A stretch of 18,283 nucleotides of DNA from an uncultured Christensenellaceae bacterium (GCA_944381335.1 CALWKT010000078.1:1-18283); one strand, 5' to 3'; counted from the first letter of the stretch, positions 1-8,847 are shown. Program-made: numbers and translations. Notes: generated by a model not told the origin, from the sequence alone.

Positions 1-481
1 TCGGAGTTTTGCCCGTTATTGCCTTTAAAAGCGCGTTTGCAGAGGTTATTTCGCTTTTATTCTGATCGTATGAAAGGTCTTTTCCGTCCTTATGAAAGTA
101 TCCGTGATTTCCGATCTCGTGTCCTTCGTCGGCAATTCTTTTTATCAGTGCGTTATTGTCGTCAGCCCAACATCCGCCGATGAAAAACGTGCTGTGCACG
201 TCATATGCCTTGAGGACGTCCAGTATTTTTTCAAGGTACTCGTTGCCCTGATACACGTTGAACATCAGAGCCACTTCTGAGCGCGTGTTTTCACCCCGGT
301 ATATCGCAGAGTTTTCTCCTCCGGACGAAAAAACCGTGTTGTAAGCTCCGCTGCCGGTAAAGCCGACAATGCAGAGAGAGACAAGCATTATCAATATCGC
401 GCAGTTTGACAGGATCTCTGTCAATATTCTGCTTTTCCTGCTTTTTCCTGACGTTAAAAGATCGGTTTCTGACAACTTCAT
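1..481 (-). CDS. Polysaccharide deacetylase (NodB fold), YlxY/PdaB type, partial at window edge
   Basis: The first 160 codons of a gene that runs off the left edge. The ATG at 481 follows a strong AGGAGG site (487-492). Residues 24-46 form one hydrophobic segment, so the protein is probably membrane-anchored with its catalytic domain outside the cell. The NodB fold begins near residue 69. The HGYFH segment (126-130) supplies the usual H-x3-H metal ligands, and STFFIGG (97-103) is the usual second strand. The first NodB motif, normally TFD in this family, reads MFNVYQG, with Asn75 where the catalytic Asp belongs. This suggests weak or no deacetylase activity. In B. subtilis ylxY sits directly beside mlpA, an M16 peptidase gene; here the two are neighbours but divergent. 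YlxY is known mainly from spore formers. The family call is good; the subfamily rests on context. Confidence 0.82.
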   Translation of the reverse strand, partial: MKLSETDLLTSGKSRKSRILTEILSNCAILIMLVSLCIVGFTGSGAYNTVFSSGGENSAIYRGENTRSEVALMFNVYQGNEYLEKILDVLKAYDVHSTFFIGGCWADDNNALIKRIADEGHEIGNHGYFHKDGKDLSYDQNKSEITSANALLKAITGKTP

Positions 482-542
482 AAGCGCCTCCTTTAGCAAT
501 ATATGCCGTCGGAACGGGCGGTATGAAAGCGGGGGTTATTAC

Positions 543-571
543 TTTACAAAACGCGCATAATATTTTATACT
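543..571 (+). promoter_or_regulatory. Sigma-A-type promoter for the M16 peptidase operon
   Basis: TTTACA (543-548), a 17-bp spacer and TATACT (566-571). Transcription would start near 578, giving a leader of only about 13 nt that still contains the GGAGGG ribosome binding site (582-587) ahead of the ATG at 591. Confidence 0.7.
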
Positions 572-590
572 GATATATATTGGAGGGATA

Positions 591-1853
591 ATGAAAGCTA
601 AAGTTTATCAGTTTGCGGACGGTCTCAGGCTCGTCCATCTTGAAAGAAAATCCACTCGCGCGGTTTCTATCGGGATCCTTACCGGAGCCGGCAGTGATAA
701 CGAAACGGAGACAAACAACGGCGTTTCGCATTTTCTCGAACACATGTTTTTCAAAGGCACAAAAACGCGCAATTCGCTGGATATAGTAAAGGAAATTGAC
801 GCGCTGGGCGCGCAGATCAACGCTTTTACGAGCAAGACCTGCACTTGTTTTTATACGTTCAGCATTGACGAGGACGGCGAAAAGTGCGCAGAGATCTTGT
901 CCGACATACTGTTCAATTCCGTTTTCGACAAAGAAGAACTTGAAAGAGAACGCAAGGTCGTGCTTGAAGAGATATCCATGAGCGAAGACGACAATGCGGA
1001 TCTGTGTCAGGACGTAGCCGCCGCGCTGTATTTCGGAGACAATGCGCTTGCCCGCCCGATACTCGGCACGAGGGATACCGTAAAAGCATTGCAGAGAGAA
1101 GATCTTGTCGAATATATAAGCAGGAATTACTGCGCTGAAAACACGGTCGTCGCCATCATCGGAAACATCAGTGAAGCGAGGGCGAGAAAGATAACTGAAA
1201 AATACTTTGAAGGAAGGTTTGCCTCTATTCCCGGCAGAAAATGGCACGACGTGCCGCACCGCACGGAAGGAGGCTACAAGACCGTTTTCAAGCCAATCGA
1301 ACAGGCGAATATCACGATGACGTTCCCGAGCGTCAGCATGACTGACAAGAACTATCTGACCGTCAACGCCGGCAGTTACGTTTTTGGCGGAGGAATGTCC
1401 AGCAGACTTTTTGCCGAGGTCAGAGAAAAGCACGGTCTCGCATACAGCGTCTATTCTTACAATTCTTCTTATTATAACAACGGCTTCAGCGCGATCTACG
1501 TCGGTACGAATACCGCTTCTGCGCTCAAGGCGGTGAGTATTGTTGCCGATATCATTGACGACGTGCGCAAAAACGGTTTTACAGAAGAAGAATTCCGCCG
1601 CAGTATTCAGCAGGCGAAGGCGGCATATATACTCGGGCAGGACAGCAACGGCGCGCTGATGCGGTTCTATTCCAAGTGGCTTCTTATGACCGATTCGCTT
1701 GTCGATTTCGACGATCTGATAGCTGAGCTTGACAAGATAGGGTACGATGATTTCAACGAGATATATAAAAATGAATTCGACAGAAGTCGCGTAAGCCTGG
1801 CATACGTCGGAAAAGAGCTGAAAGAAGATCTTTATTCTGCAATAAAACTTTAA
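591..1853 (+). CDS. mlpA: M16 family zinc metallopeptidase (MlpA/YmxG-like)
   Basis: A 420-residue processing-protease-type peptidase of the pitrilysin superfamily. The inverted zinc motif HFLEH lies at residues 47-51 and the third ligand is Glu127 in the VVLEEI segment, 76 residues after His51 as in mitochondrial processing peptidase beta. The C-terminal M16 half carries the usual glycine-rich GGGMSSRLF and REKHGLAYSV segments (about 264-285). The length is normal for the bacterial single-chain form. The start is set by GGAGGG at 582-587. It leads an operon: the dUTPase ATG is 12 nt past its stop. Its place next to a YlxY-like deacetylase matches ylxY-mlpA of B. subtilis. The physiological substrate is unknown. 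Confidence 0.9.
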   Translation: MKAKVYQFADGLRLVHLERKSTRAVSIGILTGAGSDNETETNNGVSHFLEHMFFKGTKTRNSLDIVKEIDALGAQINAFTSKTCTCFYTFSIDEDGEKCAEILSDILFNSVFDKEELERERKVVLEEISMSEDDNADLCQDVAAALYFGDNALARPILGTRDTVKALQREDLVEYISRNYCAENTVVAIIGNISEARARKITEKYFEGRFASIPGRKWHDVPHRTEGGYKTVFKPIEQANITMTFPSVSMTDKNYLTVNAGSYVFGGGMSSRLFAEVREKHGLAYSVYSYNSSYYNNGFSAIYVGTNTASALKAVSIVADIIDDVRKNGFTEEEFRRSIQQAKAAYILGQDSNGALMRFYSKWLLMTDSLVDFDDLIAELDKIGYDDFNEIYKNEFDRSRVSLAYVGKELKEDLYSAIKL

Positions 1854-1865
1854 CGGAGAAAAAAT

Positions 1866-2267
1866 ATGGATATAAAAGAAATACTAGAAGACAAAAACAT
1901 GGACAAACTGGATAAAATTTTCTATATGCAGAAGGCGCTCAACGACGATATCGCAGAGAGGAGAAACCTTGACAGAAGCGACAAGTCGGAGTGGCTCCAG
2001 CGTCAGACTCTCGCAATGATGAGCGAAATGGCAGAACTTATAGACGAAGTGAATTTCAAGTGGTGGAAAAACCCGAAGCCTCTGGATGACGAGAAGATAA
2101 AGTACGAGATCGTCGACATTCTTCATTTCTTCGTCAGCATGTGCCTGACTTCGGGTATGGATTCGGACGAGCTTTTCCGGCTGTATCTGAACAAGAACAA
2201 GGAGAATTTCGACCGTCAGAACGGGCTGAGCAAAAAAGAAGGCTACAAGTATGAGAAAAAAGACTGA
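1866..2267 (+). CDS. Dimeric dUTPase (all-alpha NTP pyrophosphatase fold)
   Basis: A 133-residue helical protein expected to hydrolyse dUTP to dUMP and pyrophosphate, keeping uracil out of DNA and feeding dTMP synthesis. Metal-binding acidic residues are visible as E54-x2-E57 in SEMAELIDE and E81-x2-D84 in YEIVDILHF, the arrangement of the all-alpha NTP pyrophosphatases. The FKWWK segment (64-68) is typical of dimeric dUTPases found in Clostridia and phages rather than the trimeric Dut family. An ACGGAGAA site lies just before the ATG. It is the second gene of the M16 operon, where B. subtilis has ymxH and then spoVFA/B. Related MazG-like enzymes share the fold, so substrate choice is inferred. 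Confidence 0.83.
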   Translation: MDIKEILEDKNMDKLDKIFYMQKALNDDIAERRNLDRSDKSEWLQRQTLAMMSEMAELIDEVNFKWWKNPKPLDDEKIKYEIVDILHFFVSMCLTSGMDSDELFRLYLNKNKENFDRQNGLSKKEGYKYEKKD

Positions 2268-2291
2268 AAAATCGTCCTTTTAGCTGAAATT

Positions 2292-2636
2292 ATGAGCATA
2301 ACGATACATATTTATTATAAAGGAAAACAAGGCTCCGCCGTACGGTTTGTCAACGATATGATATCCGAAGGGATAGTTGACCGCGTCAGGAAAGAGAAGG
2401 GCAATGAAAGATACGAGTATTATTTTTCGCAGAGCGACCCTGAGACGGTCCTTCTGATCGACAGGTGGAAAGATCAGGCTTCACTCGATATTCATCACGC
2501 GTCCGAGATCATGAACGAAATCATGAGGCTGAGAGAAAAACACTCGCTTTCAGTTTGGTTTGAAAGGTTTGAAGAAAATTCAGAAATACCTGAAAGAGAT
2601 CTGAAATTTTCTTCCGACAGGGACGGAAATCAATAA
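2292..2636 (+). CDS. Antibiotic biosynthesis monooxygenase (ABM)-domain protein
   Basis: A 114-residue protein that reads as one small ferredoxin-like ABM domain. It has an N-terminal strand (residues 2-8), a helix, a second strand ending YEYYFSQ (41-47), then VLLIDRWKDQASLDIHHASE (53-72), where the W-x-D/S-x2-xL-x-x-H-x-x-S pattern is characteristic. Members include quinol monooxygenases and haem-degrading enzymes, but many are uncharacterised and I cannot assign a substrate. The acidic tail beyond residue 95 is probably disordered. The ATG lies 24 nt after the dUTPase stop and has no good Shine-Dalgarno sequence, so translation may depend on coupling. The start fits the family because the first strand begins immediately after it. 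Confidence 0.7.
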   Translation: MSITIHIYYKGKQGSAVRFVNDMISEGIVDRVRKEKGNERYEYYFSQSDPETVLLIDRWKDQASLDIHHASEIMNEIMRLREKHSLSVWFERFEENSEIPERDLKFSSDRDGNQ

Positions 2637-2712
2637 ATAATATTTGAAAAGCAAGTGATCTGAGCTTGTTTAAATATGCACAAAACGGTTTTTGAATAGC
2701 TGACGAAAACTG

Positions 2713-2747
2713 AGAAAACGGAGAATTTTTCCCGTTTTCTTTTTTTA
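2713..2747 (+). terminator. Intrinsic terminator after the M16-dUTPase-ABM operon
   Basis: A 9-bp stem (2713-2721 with 2732-2740), AGAAAACGG pairing with CCGTTTTCT around a 10-nt loop, followed by a T run to 2747. It separates the first operon from ftsK. Confidence 0.75.
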
Positions 2748-2811
2748 TTTCCGATTTTCTGAACGCTATGAGGCGGCTCAAAAAGGCTATAATAAAATAT
2801 ATTATTTTATA

Positions 2812-2840
2812 TTGAATTATTCGCCCGACTGTGTTATACT
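2812..2840 (+). promoter_or_regulatory. Sigma-A-type promoter for ftsK
   Basis: TTGAAT (2812-2817), a 17-bp spacer and TATACT (2835-2840). Transcription should start near 2847. This rules out the in-frame GTG at 2831 and ATG at 2843 as ftsK starts, because both lie at or before the expected transcript end. Confidence 0.75.
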
Positions 2841-2899
2841 TAATGCAGTGTAATTATGCATACGGGAAATATGCGTGCGTTACGGGAAAGGAGTACAAT

Positions 2900-5800
2900 T
2901 TGAGAAGAACAAGACCTGAAAACAATGACGAGCGTCCCAAAAGTTCGGGCTTCGCAAACGGATTGGCGCTGTTCAGCATCTTTCTGGTGCTGAGCCTTAT
3001 TCTGTTCGGAGTTTTCGGCAAAGCGGGAGCAGCGGTCACAAAGTTTCTGACGGGGGTATTCGGCTACGCGATCTATGCGTACGGGGTCAGCGGAATGGTC
3101 ATCGGTCTCGCGCTTATGCTCAAGCGTAAAAGGAGTGTGACGACAGGCGTGCTGTTGCTTTACGTTGCGGCGGTCGCGCTTGTGATCGTGATGATCCACC
3201 TGTATTCTTCCAAGCCTTATTCATACAGCGGATACGGAAATTATATTTCCGCCTGTTACAATAACGCCGACACTGCGGGAGGATGGCTCGGCGCGCTGTT
3301 GTTGTATTTCCCTGTAAGGCTCTATGTGGTTTCAGAAGTCATCGCGGGATTGCTCCTGATCGGAGTAGTCGCGCTTCTGATCGTTTCGCAACTCAACAAG
3401 GAGATCACTTTCAGAGCGAGACAATTCGGTTCTTCAAAGAAGAAGAAGGAACGCAGAGACGTACGTCAGACCGGTTACGGAGAGCAGGAAGAAATGCGCC
3501 GCTATGCAGACGAAGAACCGGAAAGAGAGATCTACAACGGTGACGCCGACGGCAGGCAGCACTCCAACAGGGTGAGCAGGCGCTTTGGCAGAAAACCCGT
3601 TTCGTATCGTGAGATCGAAGACATAGGAAGCGACGAGCAGGCAGAGGATTATTCGCCCTATTACACGGATAATTCTACGCGTCAGACAACGGGAGGCGCC
3701 GGCGACGCGATCAGCGACAGAGTTGTCGACGACGCGCTTGACGTTTACAACAAGCGTCGCAGACAGGACGCAAGGGACAGGCTGTATAATTCCAGAGACG
3801 ACAGAAAACCTTCCGTTTCGGACGAGACGAGGCAGGATGCGAGAAGTTCCTGGGATATCTTGTACGGCGGAAAGAAGCCTTCGGGACAGCCTCAGACAGA
3901 AGAAAACGCAGCTGTATCTTCTGGTGACATATACGACGGTTACAGCAACAATTCCCGTATAAGGACAATGGAAGAAAATCTTCGCCGTATGCGTGAGGAG
4001 CAGAACCGCGGTGAGGGACATGACGCGCAACAGCCTCCCGTTTCTCAGGCAGAAACCCCTGACGCGGGCTCAGCTGACGAACATGTTGGAGAAACTCAGG
4101 GCAGCGGTGAGGATGACGTGACGCGCGATCTGTTCACCAACATAGACAGATTGCTTGACGAAGATCAAGGGCAGGGAGATGCCGGCGCGAGCGGCGGAGT
4201 TTCAGATACTGAGACGGACGACGGTAAAAAGGGCAGATCGTTGCTGACCGGTTCGATGGACGATTTCGGAGAGGCAGAAGATATGACCGAGCACGGCGGC
4301 GATCCTCTCAGAGGCTTTACCGGCGGAGACGACGATTATCAGCGCAGCAATATGCCGGACGGCAGCGGTCAGGACAAACCCGAGCCTAAAAAACCGGAGA
4401 AGCCCGTTGTTTCTGAAAAACCCGAAATTCCGGAGAAACCCGTGGTTCCCGAAAAGCCGGTGGTCGTAAGACCGACGATAAGCGATCCCGTAATCGGAAT
4501 CGCAAGACAGCCGGAACAGAAGCCCGAACAGAAACCCGAGCAGAAACCGGAAGAAACCAAGCCCAGGAAGCCTGTCAGGCGCAAACCTTACGTTCCGCCC
4601 ACAATAGATTGTCTGAAAGATTACAAAGAAGAAGTGGATTCCGGCACCGACTTTGAGGAGAAGATAGCGAGCGTAGAGACCTGCCTTGCCAACTTCGGCA
4701 TAGACGCCAAGGTTGTCAATGTGGTGAAAGGTCCCACGTTCAGCAGGCTTGAGCTTGAAGTTCCGCCCGGAATAAGCGTCAACAAGATCCCTCAGCACTA
4801 CAACGACATAGCGATGTGTCTTGCCGCAGAGAGCATACGTATTGAGGCTCCAATTCCCAAAAAGAGATACGTGGGTATCGAGATCCCCAACGAAAACAGA
4901 GGAACGGTGGGACTGAAACCGATAATCAATTCTCGTGAATTCAACAACGGGAAATCGAGCGGTCTGTTCTTTGCCCTCGGCAAGGACATAGACGGAGAAA
5001 GCTACGTGGGAGACATCACCGAGTTCCCGCACGCGCTTGTCGCAGGCGGTACAGGCGCAGGTAAATCAGTATGTCTGAACTGTTTGCTGATCAGCATGCT
5101 TTACAGATATTCGCCCGAAGATCTCAGGCTTATTCTGGTCGACCCCAAAGAAGTTGAATTCTTCAAGTACGAAGGTCTGCCGCATCTGCTGGTGCCGGAG
5201 ATACTCAGCGACAACAATAAGATCATCAACGCTTTGAAATGGGCGATAGACGAGATGGAGAGGCGTTATTCCGAGATAAAGAACTACAAGCAGTCCAACA
5301 TCGAGGAGTACAACGCGCTGTGCAAGACGAACAAGGATATGCAGAAGATGCCTTATATCCTGATAATAATCGACGAGGCGGCGGACATCATGCTTTCGCC
5401 TTGCGCAAAAGAATTCGAAGCGCTTGTCAAGCGTCTGACTGCGAAAGCCCGCGCCGCAGGCATACACATGATCGTAGCGACGCAAAGACCTTCCGTCGAC
5501 GTTATTACGGGTACCATAAAGGCAAATCTGCCCACCAGAATCGCCTTCGCCGTAGTTTCCAACGTTGACAGCAAGACCATTCTGGATTATGCCGGCGCCG
5601 AGAAACTTCTCAGAAAGGGCGATATGCTGTATAAACTCAGCACCAAGCCTCAGCCTGTACGTCTGCAATGTGCGTTTATTTCAGGCGCAGAAGTGGTCGC
5701 AGTCGTAGATCAGGTCAAAGCCAACAACGAAGCTTACTTTGACGAAGACATTCAGAAGGCGATAGACTTCGTGCCCGAAGAGCCGGATCAGGTCACGTCG

Positions 5801-6067
5801 GGAGGAGACAGTCAGGAATCGGGCGGCAGCGGCAACAGCGATCCGATGTTCGCACAGGCGGTAAAACTTGCCATAGACACAGGTTCTATATCCATTTCTA
5901 TGTTGCAGAGAAGGCTTTATCTCGGTTTCCCGAGAGCGGCTAAACTTCTCGACATGATGGAAGCCAGAGGATTCATAGGCAAATCCGCTTCCGGCAAACA
6001 ATGGGAGATCAGGATAACAAAAGAGGAGTACGACAAGCTTTTCCCCGAAGACGGAGGAGAAGAATAA
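2900..6067 (+). CDS. ftsK: DNA translocase FtsK/SpoIIIE
   Basis: A hexameric ATP-driven double-stranded DNA pump that clears chromosome from the division septum. I place the start at TTG 2900, 6 nt after AAAGGAG (2887-2893), giving 1055 residues; longer readings would overlap the promoter. The order is an N-terminal block of four or so membrane helices (roughly 20-170), a long charged and proline-rich linker (about 180-560) with KP-rich repeats, then the motor. Walker A is GGTGAGKS (716-723) and Walker B is LIIIDEA with D825-E826. The gamma winged-helix domain that reads polar DNA motifs occupies about the last 75 residues. The linker is longer than in SpoIIIE. Sequence alone does not separate FtsK from SpoIIIE. 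The next gene starts 77 nt on with no terminator between, so it may be transcribed with rimO. Confidence 0.95.
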   Translation: MRRTRPENNDERPKSSGFANGLALFSIFLVLSLILFGVFGKAGAAVTKFLTGVFGYAIYAYGVSGMVIGLALMLKRKRSVTTGVLLLYVAAVALVIVMIHLYSSKPYSYSGYGNYISACYNNADTAGGWLGALLLYFPVRLYVVSEVIAGLLLIGVVALLIVSQLNKEITFRARQFGSSKKKKERRDVRQTGYGEQEEMRRYADEEPEREIYNGDADGRQHSNRVSRRFGRKPVSYREIEDIGSDEQAEDYSPYYTDNSTRQTTGGAGDAISDRVVDDALDVYNKRRRQDARDRLYNSRDDRKPSVSDETRQDARSSWDILYGGKKPSGQPQTEENAAVSSGDIYDGYSNNSRIRTMEENLRRMREEQNRGEGHDAQQPPVSQAETPDAGSADEHVGETQGSGEDDVTRDLFTNIDRLLDEDQGQGDAGASGGVSDTETDDGKKGRSLLTGSMDDFGEAEDMTEHGGDPLRGFTGGDDDYQRSNMPDGSGQDKPEPKKPEKPVVSEKPEIPEKPVVPEKPVVVRPTISDPVIGIARQPEQKPEQKPEQKPEETKPRKPVRRKPYVPPTIDCLKDYKEEVDSGTDFEEKIASVETCLANFGIDAKVVNVVKGPTFSRLELEVPPGISVNKIPQHYNDIAMCLAAESIRIEAPIPKKRYVGIEIPNENRGTVGLKPIINSREFNNGKSSGLFFALGKDIDGESYVGDITEFPHALVAGGTGAGKSVCLNCLLISMLYRYSPEDLRLILVDPKEVEFFKYEGLPHLLVPEILSDNNKIINALKWAIDEMERRYSEIKNYKQSNIEEYNALCKTNKDMQKMPYILIIIDEAADIMLSPCAKEFEALVKRLTAKARAAGIHMIVATQRPSVDVITGTIKANLPTRIAFAVVSNVDSKTILDYAGAEKLLRKGDMLYKLSTKPQPVRLQCAFISGAEVVAVVDQVKANNEAYFDEDIQKAIDFVPEEPDQVTSGGDSQESGGSGNSDPMFAQAVKLAIDTGSISISMLQRRLYLGFPRAAKLLDMMEARGFIGKSASGKQWEIRITKEEYDKLFPEDGGEE
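4517..4552 (+). repeat. Three 12-bp in-frame tandem repeats in the ftsK linker
   Basis: Three consecutive copies of CAGAARCCSGAR encode the tetrapeptide QKPE three times. Just upstream (about 4390-4465) the linker also holds several diverged EKPVV-type units. These are coding repeats in a disordered tether and probably vary in number between strains. Confidence 0.8.
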
Positions 6068-6144
6068 CGGAACAATACGGACGGCGCACGGGTTGAGCCG
6101 GTATAACTTCGTACCGCGTAAGCGGCGCGTAAAGAGAGGATATA

Positions 6145-7461
6145 TTGAAGATAGGAGTTGTGTCGCTGGGATGCGACAAAAACAGGATAGATTCTGAAAA
6201 CATGCTCGCATACCTTGCTGATGCCGGGTATGAGTTCACGCCGGATCCGTCTCAGGCGGACGTCATCGTCGTGAATACCTGCGCTTTTATAGACGAGGCA
6301 AAGCAGGAAGCGATATCCACTATCCTGGAGATGGTAGAATACAAGAAAGACAAGTGCAGATATCTGGTGGTGACCGGGTGTCTGCCTCAGCGTTATATGA
6401 GCGAACTCAAAGAGGGCTTTCCCGAAGTCGACGCGTTTCTCGGCACGGGTAGTTACCATCTTCTGCCGCGCATCATAAAGGATCTGGACGGCAGGCATAC
6501 GGTGTGCGTTCCCAACGATAAAGATTTCAGAAAACATACGAAGGCTCGCGTGCTTACCACGCCGCCGCACTATGCCTACCTGAAGATAGCCGAAGGGTGC
6601 GACAATCATTGCACGTACTGTGCGATACCGCAGATAAGAGGCAGGTACACTTCCGTCCCCGTTGAAGATCTCGTTGAAGAAGCAAAGGCGCTTGTCAGAG
6701 ATTATCCGATAAAAGAGCTGATCGTCGTCGCGCAGGATCTGACGAGGTACGGTTACGATCTTGAGGGCAGATGTATGCTCACCGATCTTCTCGAAGAGCT
6801 CAGCAAGCTGAACGTGGAGTGGATACGTCTTTTATATCTATATCCCGAGGGCATAAGCGACGAACTTCTGGAATATATCTCGAAAAACGACAAAATATGC
6901 AAATATCTTGACATACCGTGTCAGCATATAAGCGATAAGATATTAAAGAAGATGAACAGGCGCATCACAAAGCAGGGCATAATCGATCTGTTTGAAAAGA
7001 TACGCAAGGCGGGAGACTTCTGCATCAGGAGCACGTTTATCGTAGGTTTCCCGGGTGAAACAGAACAGGATGAGCAGGAACTGGAGGATTTCCTGAATTA
7101 CGCTCAGCTCGACAGATGCGGCTTCTTCAGATACTCTCAGGAAGACAATACGGCAGCGGCAAGGCTTGACGGTCAGATAGACGACGAAGTCAAGCGTCAG
7201 AGATACGACAGGCTGTATTCGCTTCAGGAAAAGATAATGTCCGAAAAAACAAAACGCAGAGTGGGAAATGTCGAAAAAGTACTTTACGAAGGCATTGACG
7301 AAGACGCTCAGGCTTTTGTAGGCAGAACGCGTTGCGACGCGCCCGAAGTTGACGCAAAAGTGTGGTTCTGTTCAGACAAGTGCCTCGAGATCGGCAATTT
7401 CTACGACGTGCGTATGATAAGCAGCGAAGGCTGCGACCTTATAGGAGAGACAGTAAAATGA
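6145..7461 (+). CDS. rimO: Ribosomal protein S12 methylthiotransferase RimO
   Basis: A radical SAM enzyme that methylthiolates an aspartate of ribosomal protein S12. The N-terminal domain has the three cysteines for the second Fe-S cluster (C10, C46, C79). The radical SAM motif CDNHCTYC gives C152, C156 and C159, and a TRAM domain fills roughly the last 65 residues. The 438-residue length and the opening KIGVVSLGCDKNRIDSE favour RimO over the tRNA enzymes MiaB and MtaB. The start is TTG at 6145, preceded by AGAGAGGA; no better start exists. The stop overlaps the pgsA ATG by 4 bp (ATGA), so the two are translationally coupled. The ftsK-rimO-pgsA-cinA-recA order is common in Clostridia. Confidence 0.94.
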   Translation: MKIGVVSLGCDKNRIDSENMLAYLADAGYEFTPDPSQADVIVVNTCAFIDEAKQEAISTILEMVEYKKDKCRYLVVTGCLPQRYMSELKEGFPEVDAFLGTGSYHLLPRIIKDLDGRHTVCVPNDKDFRKHTKARVLTTPPHYAYLKIAEGCDNHCTYCAIPQIRGRYTSVPVEDLVEEAKALVRDYPIKELIVVAQDLTRYGYDLEGRCMLTDLLEELSKLNVEWIRLLYLYPEGISDELLEYISKNDKICKYLDIPCQHISDKILKKMNRRITKQGIIDLFEKIRKAGDFCIRSTFIVGFPGETEQDEQELEDFLNYAQLDRCGFFRYSQEDNTAAARLDGQIDDEVKRQRYDRLYSLQEKIMSEKTKRRVGNVEKVLYEGIDEDAQAFVGRTRCDAPEVDAKVWFCSDKCLEIGNFYDVRMISSEGCDLIGETVK

Positions 7462-8087
7462 ATTTACCCACAAAAATCACGGTCACGAGAATAGTTATGC
7501 TTCCCGTGCTGATCGTTCTCTTCTGCCTTGAAATGCACTTTTACGGCGCAGGGGACAAGCAGACGGGCGATATACTTTGTTTCGTGACCTCGCTTCTTTA
7601 CATAGCGACCGCGCTGACGGATTTTCTTGACGGCTATCTCGCAAGAAAAAGCAATCAGGTGACCACGCTCGGAAAGTTTCTTGATCCGATCGCGGACAAG
7701 GTATGCGTTCTGACAGGTCTTGCTTTCATCATGGAAGGAAACTTCATCTGGGGCATGCCGTACGTTGCGATGATCTGCACCGTCGTTATCATTGCGAGAG
7801 AACTGATAATAGGCTTGTTCAGACAGATTGCCGCTTCCAAGAAATTCATACTTGCCGCGGACATCTGGGGCAAGGCAAAGACGGTCATCACGCTTGCGGC
7901 GATAGGCACCGCGCTGTTCGTTCCGATCGGAGGTTCGTTCGGCGAGTCCACGATGTGGGCGGCGGGAATAATGATTATTCTGGCGACTGTGCTTACGGTA
8001 TATTCCGGCATTAACTATATCGTGAAGAACAGAGCGCTTTTTGCTGAGGATAAGGCTTCAGAAGGCGACGAAAACAAAAAAGACTGA
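7458..8087 (+). CDS. pgsA: CDP-diacylglycerol-glycerol-3-phosphate 3-phosphatidyltransferase
   Basis: A 209-residue integral membrane enzyme that makes phosphatidylglycerol phosphate, the committed step to phosphatidylglycerol and cardiolipin. The CDP-alcohol phosphotransferase signature is complete: D55-x2-D58-G59-x2-A62-R63-x8-G72-x3-D76-x3-D80. Several hydrophobic segments follow, and the C-terminal tail after about residue 190 is charged. The ATG at 7458 sits inside the rimO stop (ATGA overlap); an AGGAGAGA site lies about 8 nt upstream within rimO. A longer in-frame reading from 7362 would overlap rimO heavily and is not supported. Confidence 0.94.
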   Translation: MNLPTKITVTRIVMLPVLIVLFCLEMHFYGAGDKQTGDILCFVTSLLYIATALTDFLDGYLARKSNQVTTLGKFLDPIADKVCVLTGLAFIMEGNFIWGMPYVAMICTVVIIARELIIGLFRQIAASKKFILAADIWGKAKTVITLAAIGTALFVPIGGSFGESTMWAAGIMIILATVLTVYSGINYIVKNRALFAEDKASEGDENKKD

Positions 8088-8112
8088 TCGTCGCAAAAAA
8101 GAGGGATATATT

Positions 8113-8847
8113 ATGATAAGTTGTAAAAATTTGTGCGTGCTCAAGGCTTTCGACCTGCCCGAAGATGTCCTCGAAGATGTCCGCGCGGCTGAAACGGAAG
8201 GGATCGAGATCGCAATAGTAGAAGAATACCGTGATTTCACGATCAGCGTGATAAACAATACCGCAGATGAAGTCGTATTCAACGGCGTAGTCACCGCGCT
8301 CAAGAGGATACTCGGCTCCGCGCTCTATTCCGAGGACGGAGAGACGCTTGAGGAAGTTATGGTAAAAGAACTCAAAAACGCCGGCAAGACTTTCAGCGTT
8401 GCCGAATCGTTCACAGGAGGACTTATAAGCGCGCGTACCGTCAACGTCGGCGGCGCAAGCAGCGTGTTTTACGAAGGGCTTGTCACTTACGGCAGCAGCG
8501 CGAAGATAAGGCGCCTTCACGTCAAAGTTCAGACGATAGAAAAATATGGCGTGGTGAGCAGTGAAGTCGTACTTGAAATGACTCAGGGACTTCTTGCCAA
8601 CCGCATTACCGACTACGCTTTGGCGACCACGGGCTGCGCGGGGCCGGACAGCGATGAATTCGACACTCCTGTCGGGCTGTGTTACGTCGCGGTATCTTGT
8701 GCGGAAGGATCGCTCGTTTATGAGCTTCTTTTCGACGGGGACAGAAATTACATCCGCAATACCGCGGCTAATTTCGTCCTTTACGGTTTCATTGAAGTTA
8801 TCCGCGGCGACATTGCCGTCGGACAGACTATAAAAAGAAAAATTTAA
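8113..8847 (+). CDS. CinA-like protein without the N-terminal MoCF domain: KH-like region plus PncC domain
   Basis: A 244-residue relative of CinA. The C-terminal part (about 78-244) is the CinA_C/PncC domain, which deamidates nicotinamide mononucleotide in pyridine nucleotide recycling. It shows VAESFTGG (96-103, usually AESCTGG), [13 protein letters not shown] (119-131), YGVVS and ATTGCAGP. Residues about 5-75 resemble the middle KH-like region of full CinA. The roughly 170-residue N-terminal molybdopterin-binding-like domain of full-length CinA (about 410 residues) is missing. No start upstream could supply it because pgsA ends at 8087. The ATG at 8113 follows GAGGGA (8101-8106). The place between pgsA and recA is the normal one for cinA. 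Confidence 0.88.
   Translation: MISCKNLCVLKAFDLPEDVLEDVRAAETEGIEIAIVEEYRDFTISVINNTADEVVFNGVVTALKRILGSALYSEDGETLEEVMVKELKNAGKTFSVAESFTGGLISARTVNVGGASSVFYEGLVTYGSSAKIRRLHVKVQTIEKYGVVSSEVVLEMTQGLLANRITDYALATTGCAGPDSDEFDTPVGLCYVAVSCAEGSLVYELLFDGDRNYIRNTAANFVLYGFIEVIRGDIAVGQTIKRKI

Noticed and set aside
498..528. Sigma-E-like promoter (CATATATT with an upstream ATA) for the deacetylase gene
   Set aside because: The predicted transcript start would fall inside the AGGAGG ribosome binding site and the spacing is off, so the real promoter is probably elsewhere.
291..1433. 380-codon open frame on the minus strand opposite the M16 gene
   Set aside because: It is the antisense frame of a clear M16 peptidase and crosses into the divergent deacetylase; the residues show no domain.
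2831..2899. Longer ftsK start at GTG 2831
   Set aside because: It would begin inside the promoter; the TTG at 2900 has a strong ribosome binding site at proper spacing.
4202..5032. 276-codon minus-strand frame opposite ftsK
   Set aside because: Antisense shadow of the FtsK linker and motor; low-complexity F/R-rich residues with no motif.
6068..6144. Terminator between ftsK and rimO
   Set aside because: Only a small CGGTA/TACCG hairpin with no T run is visible.
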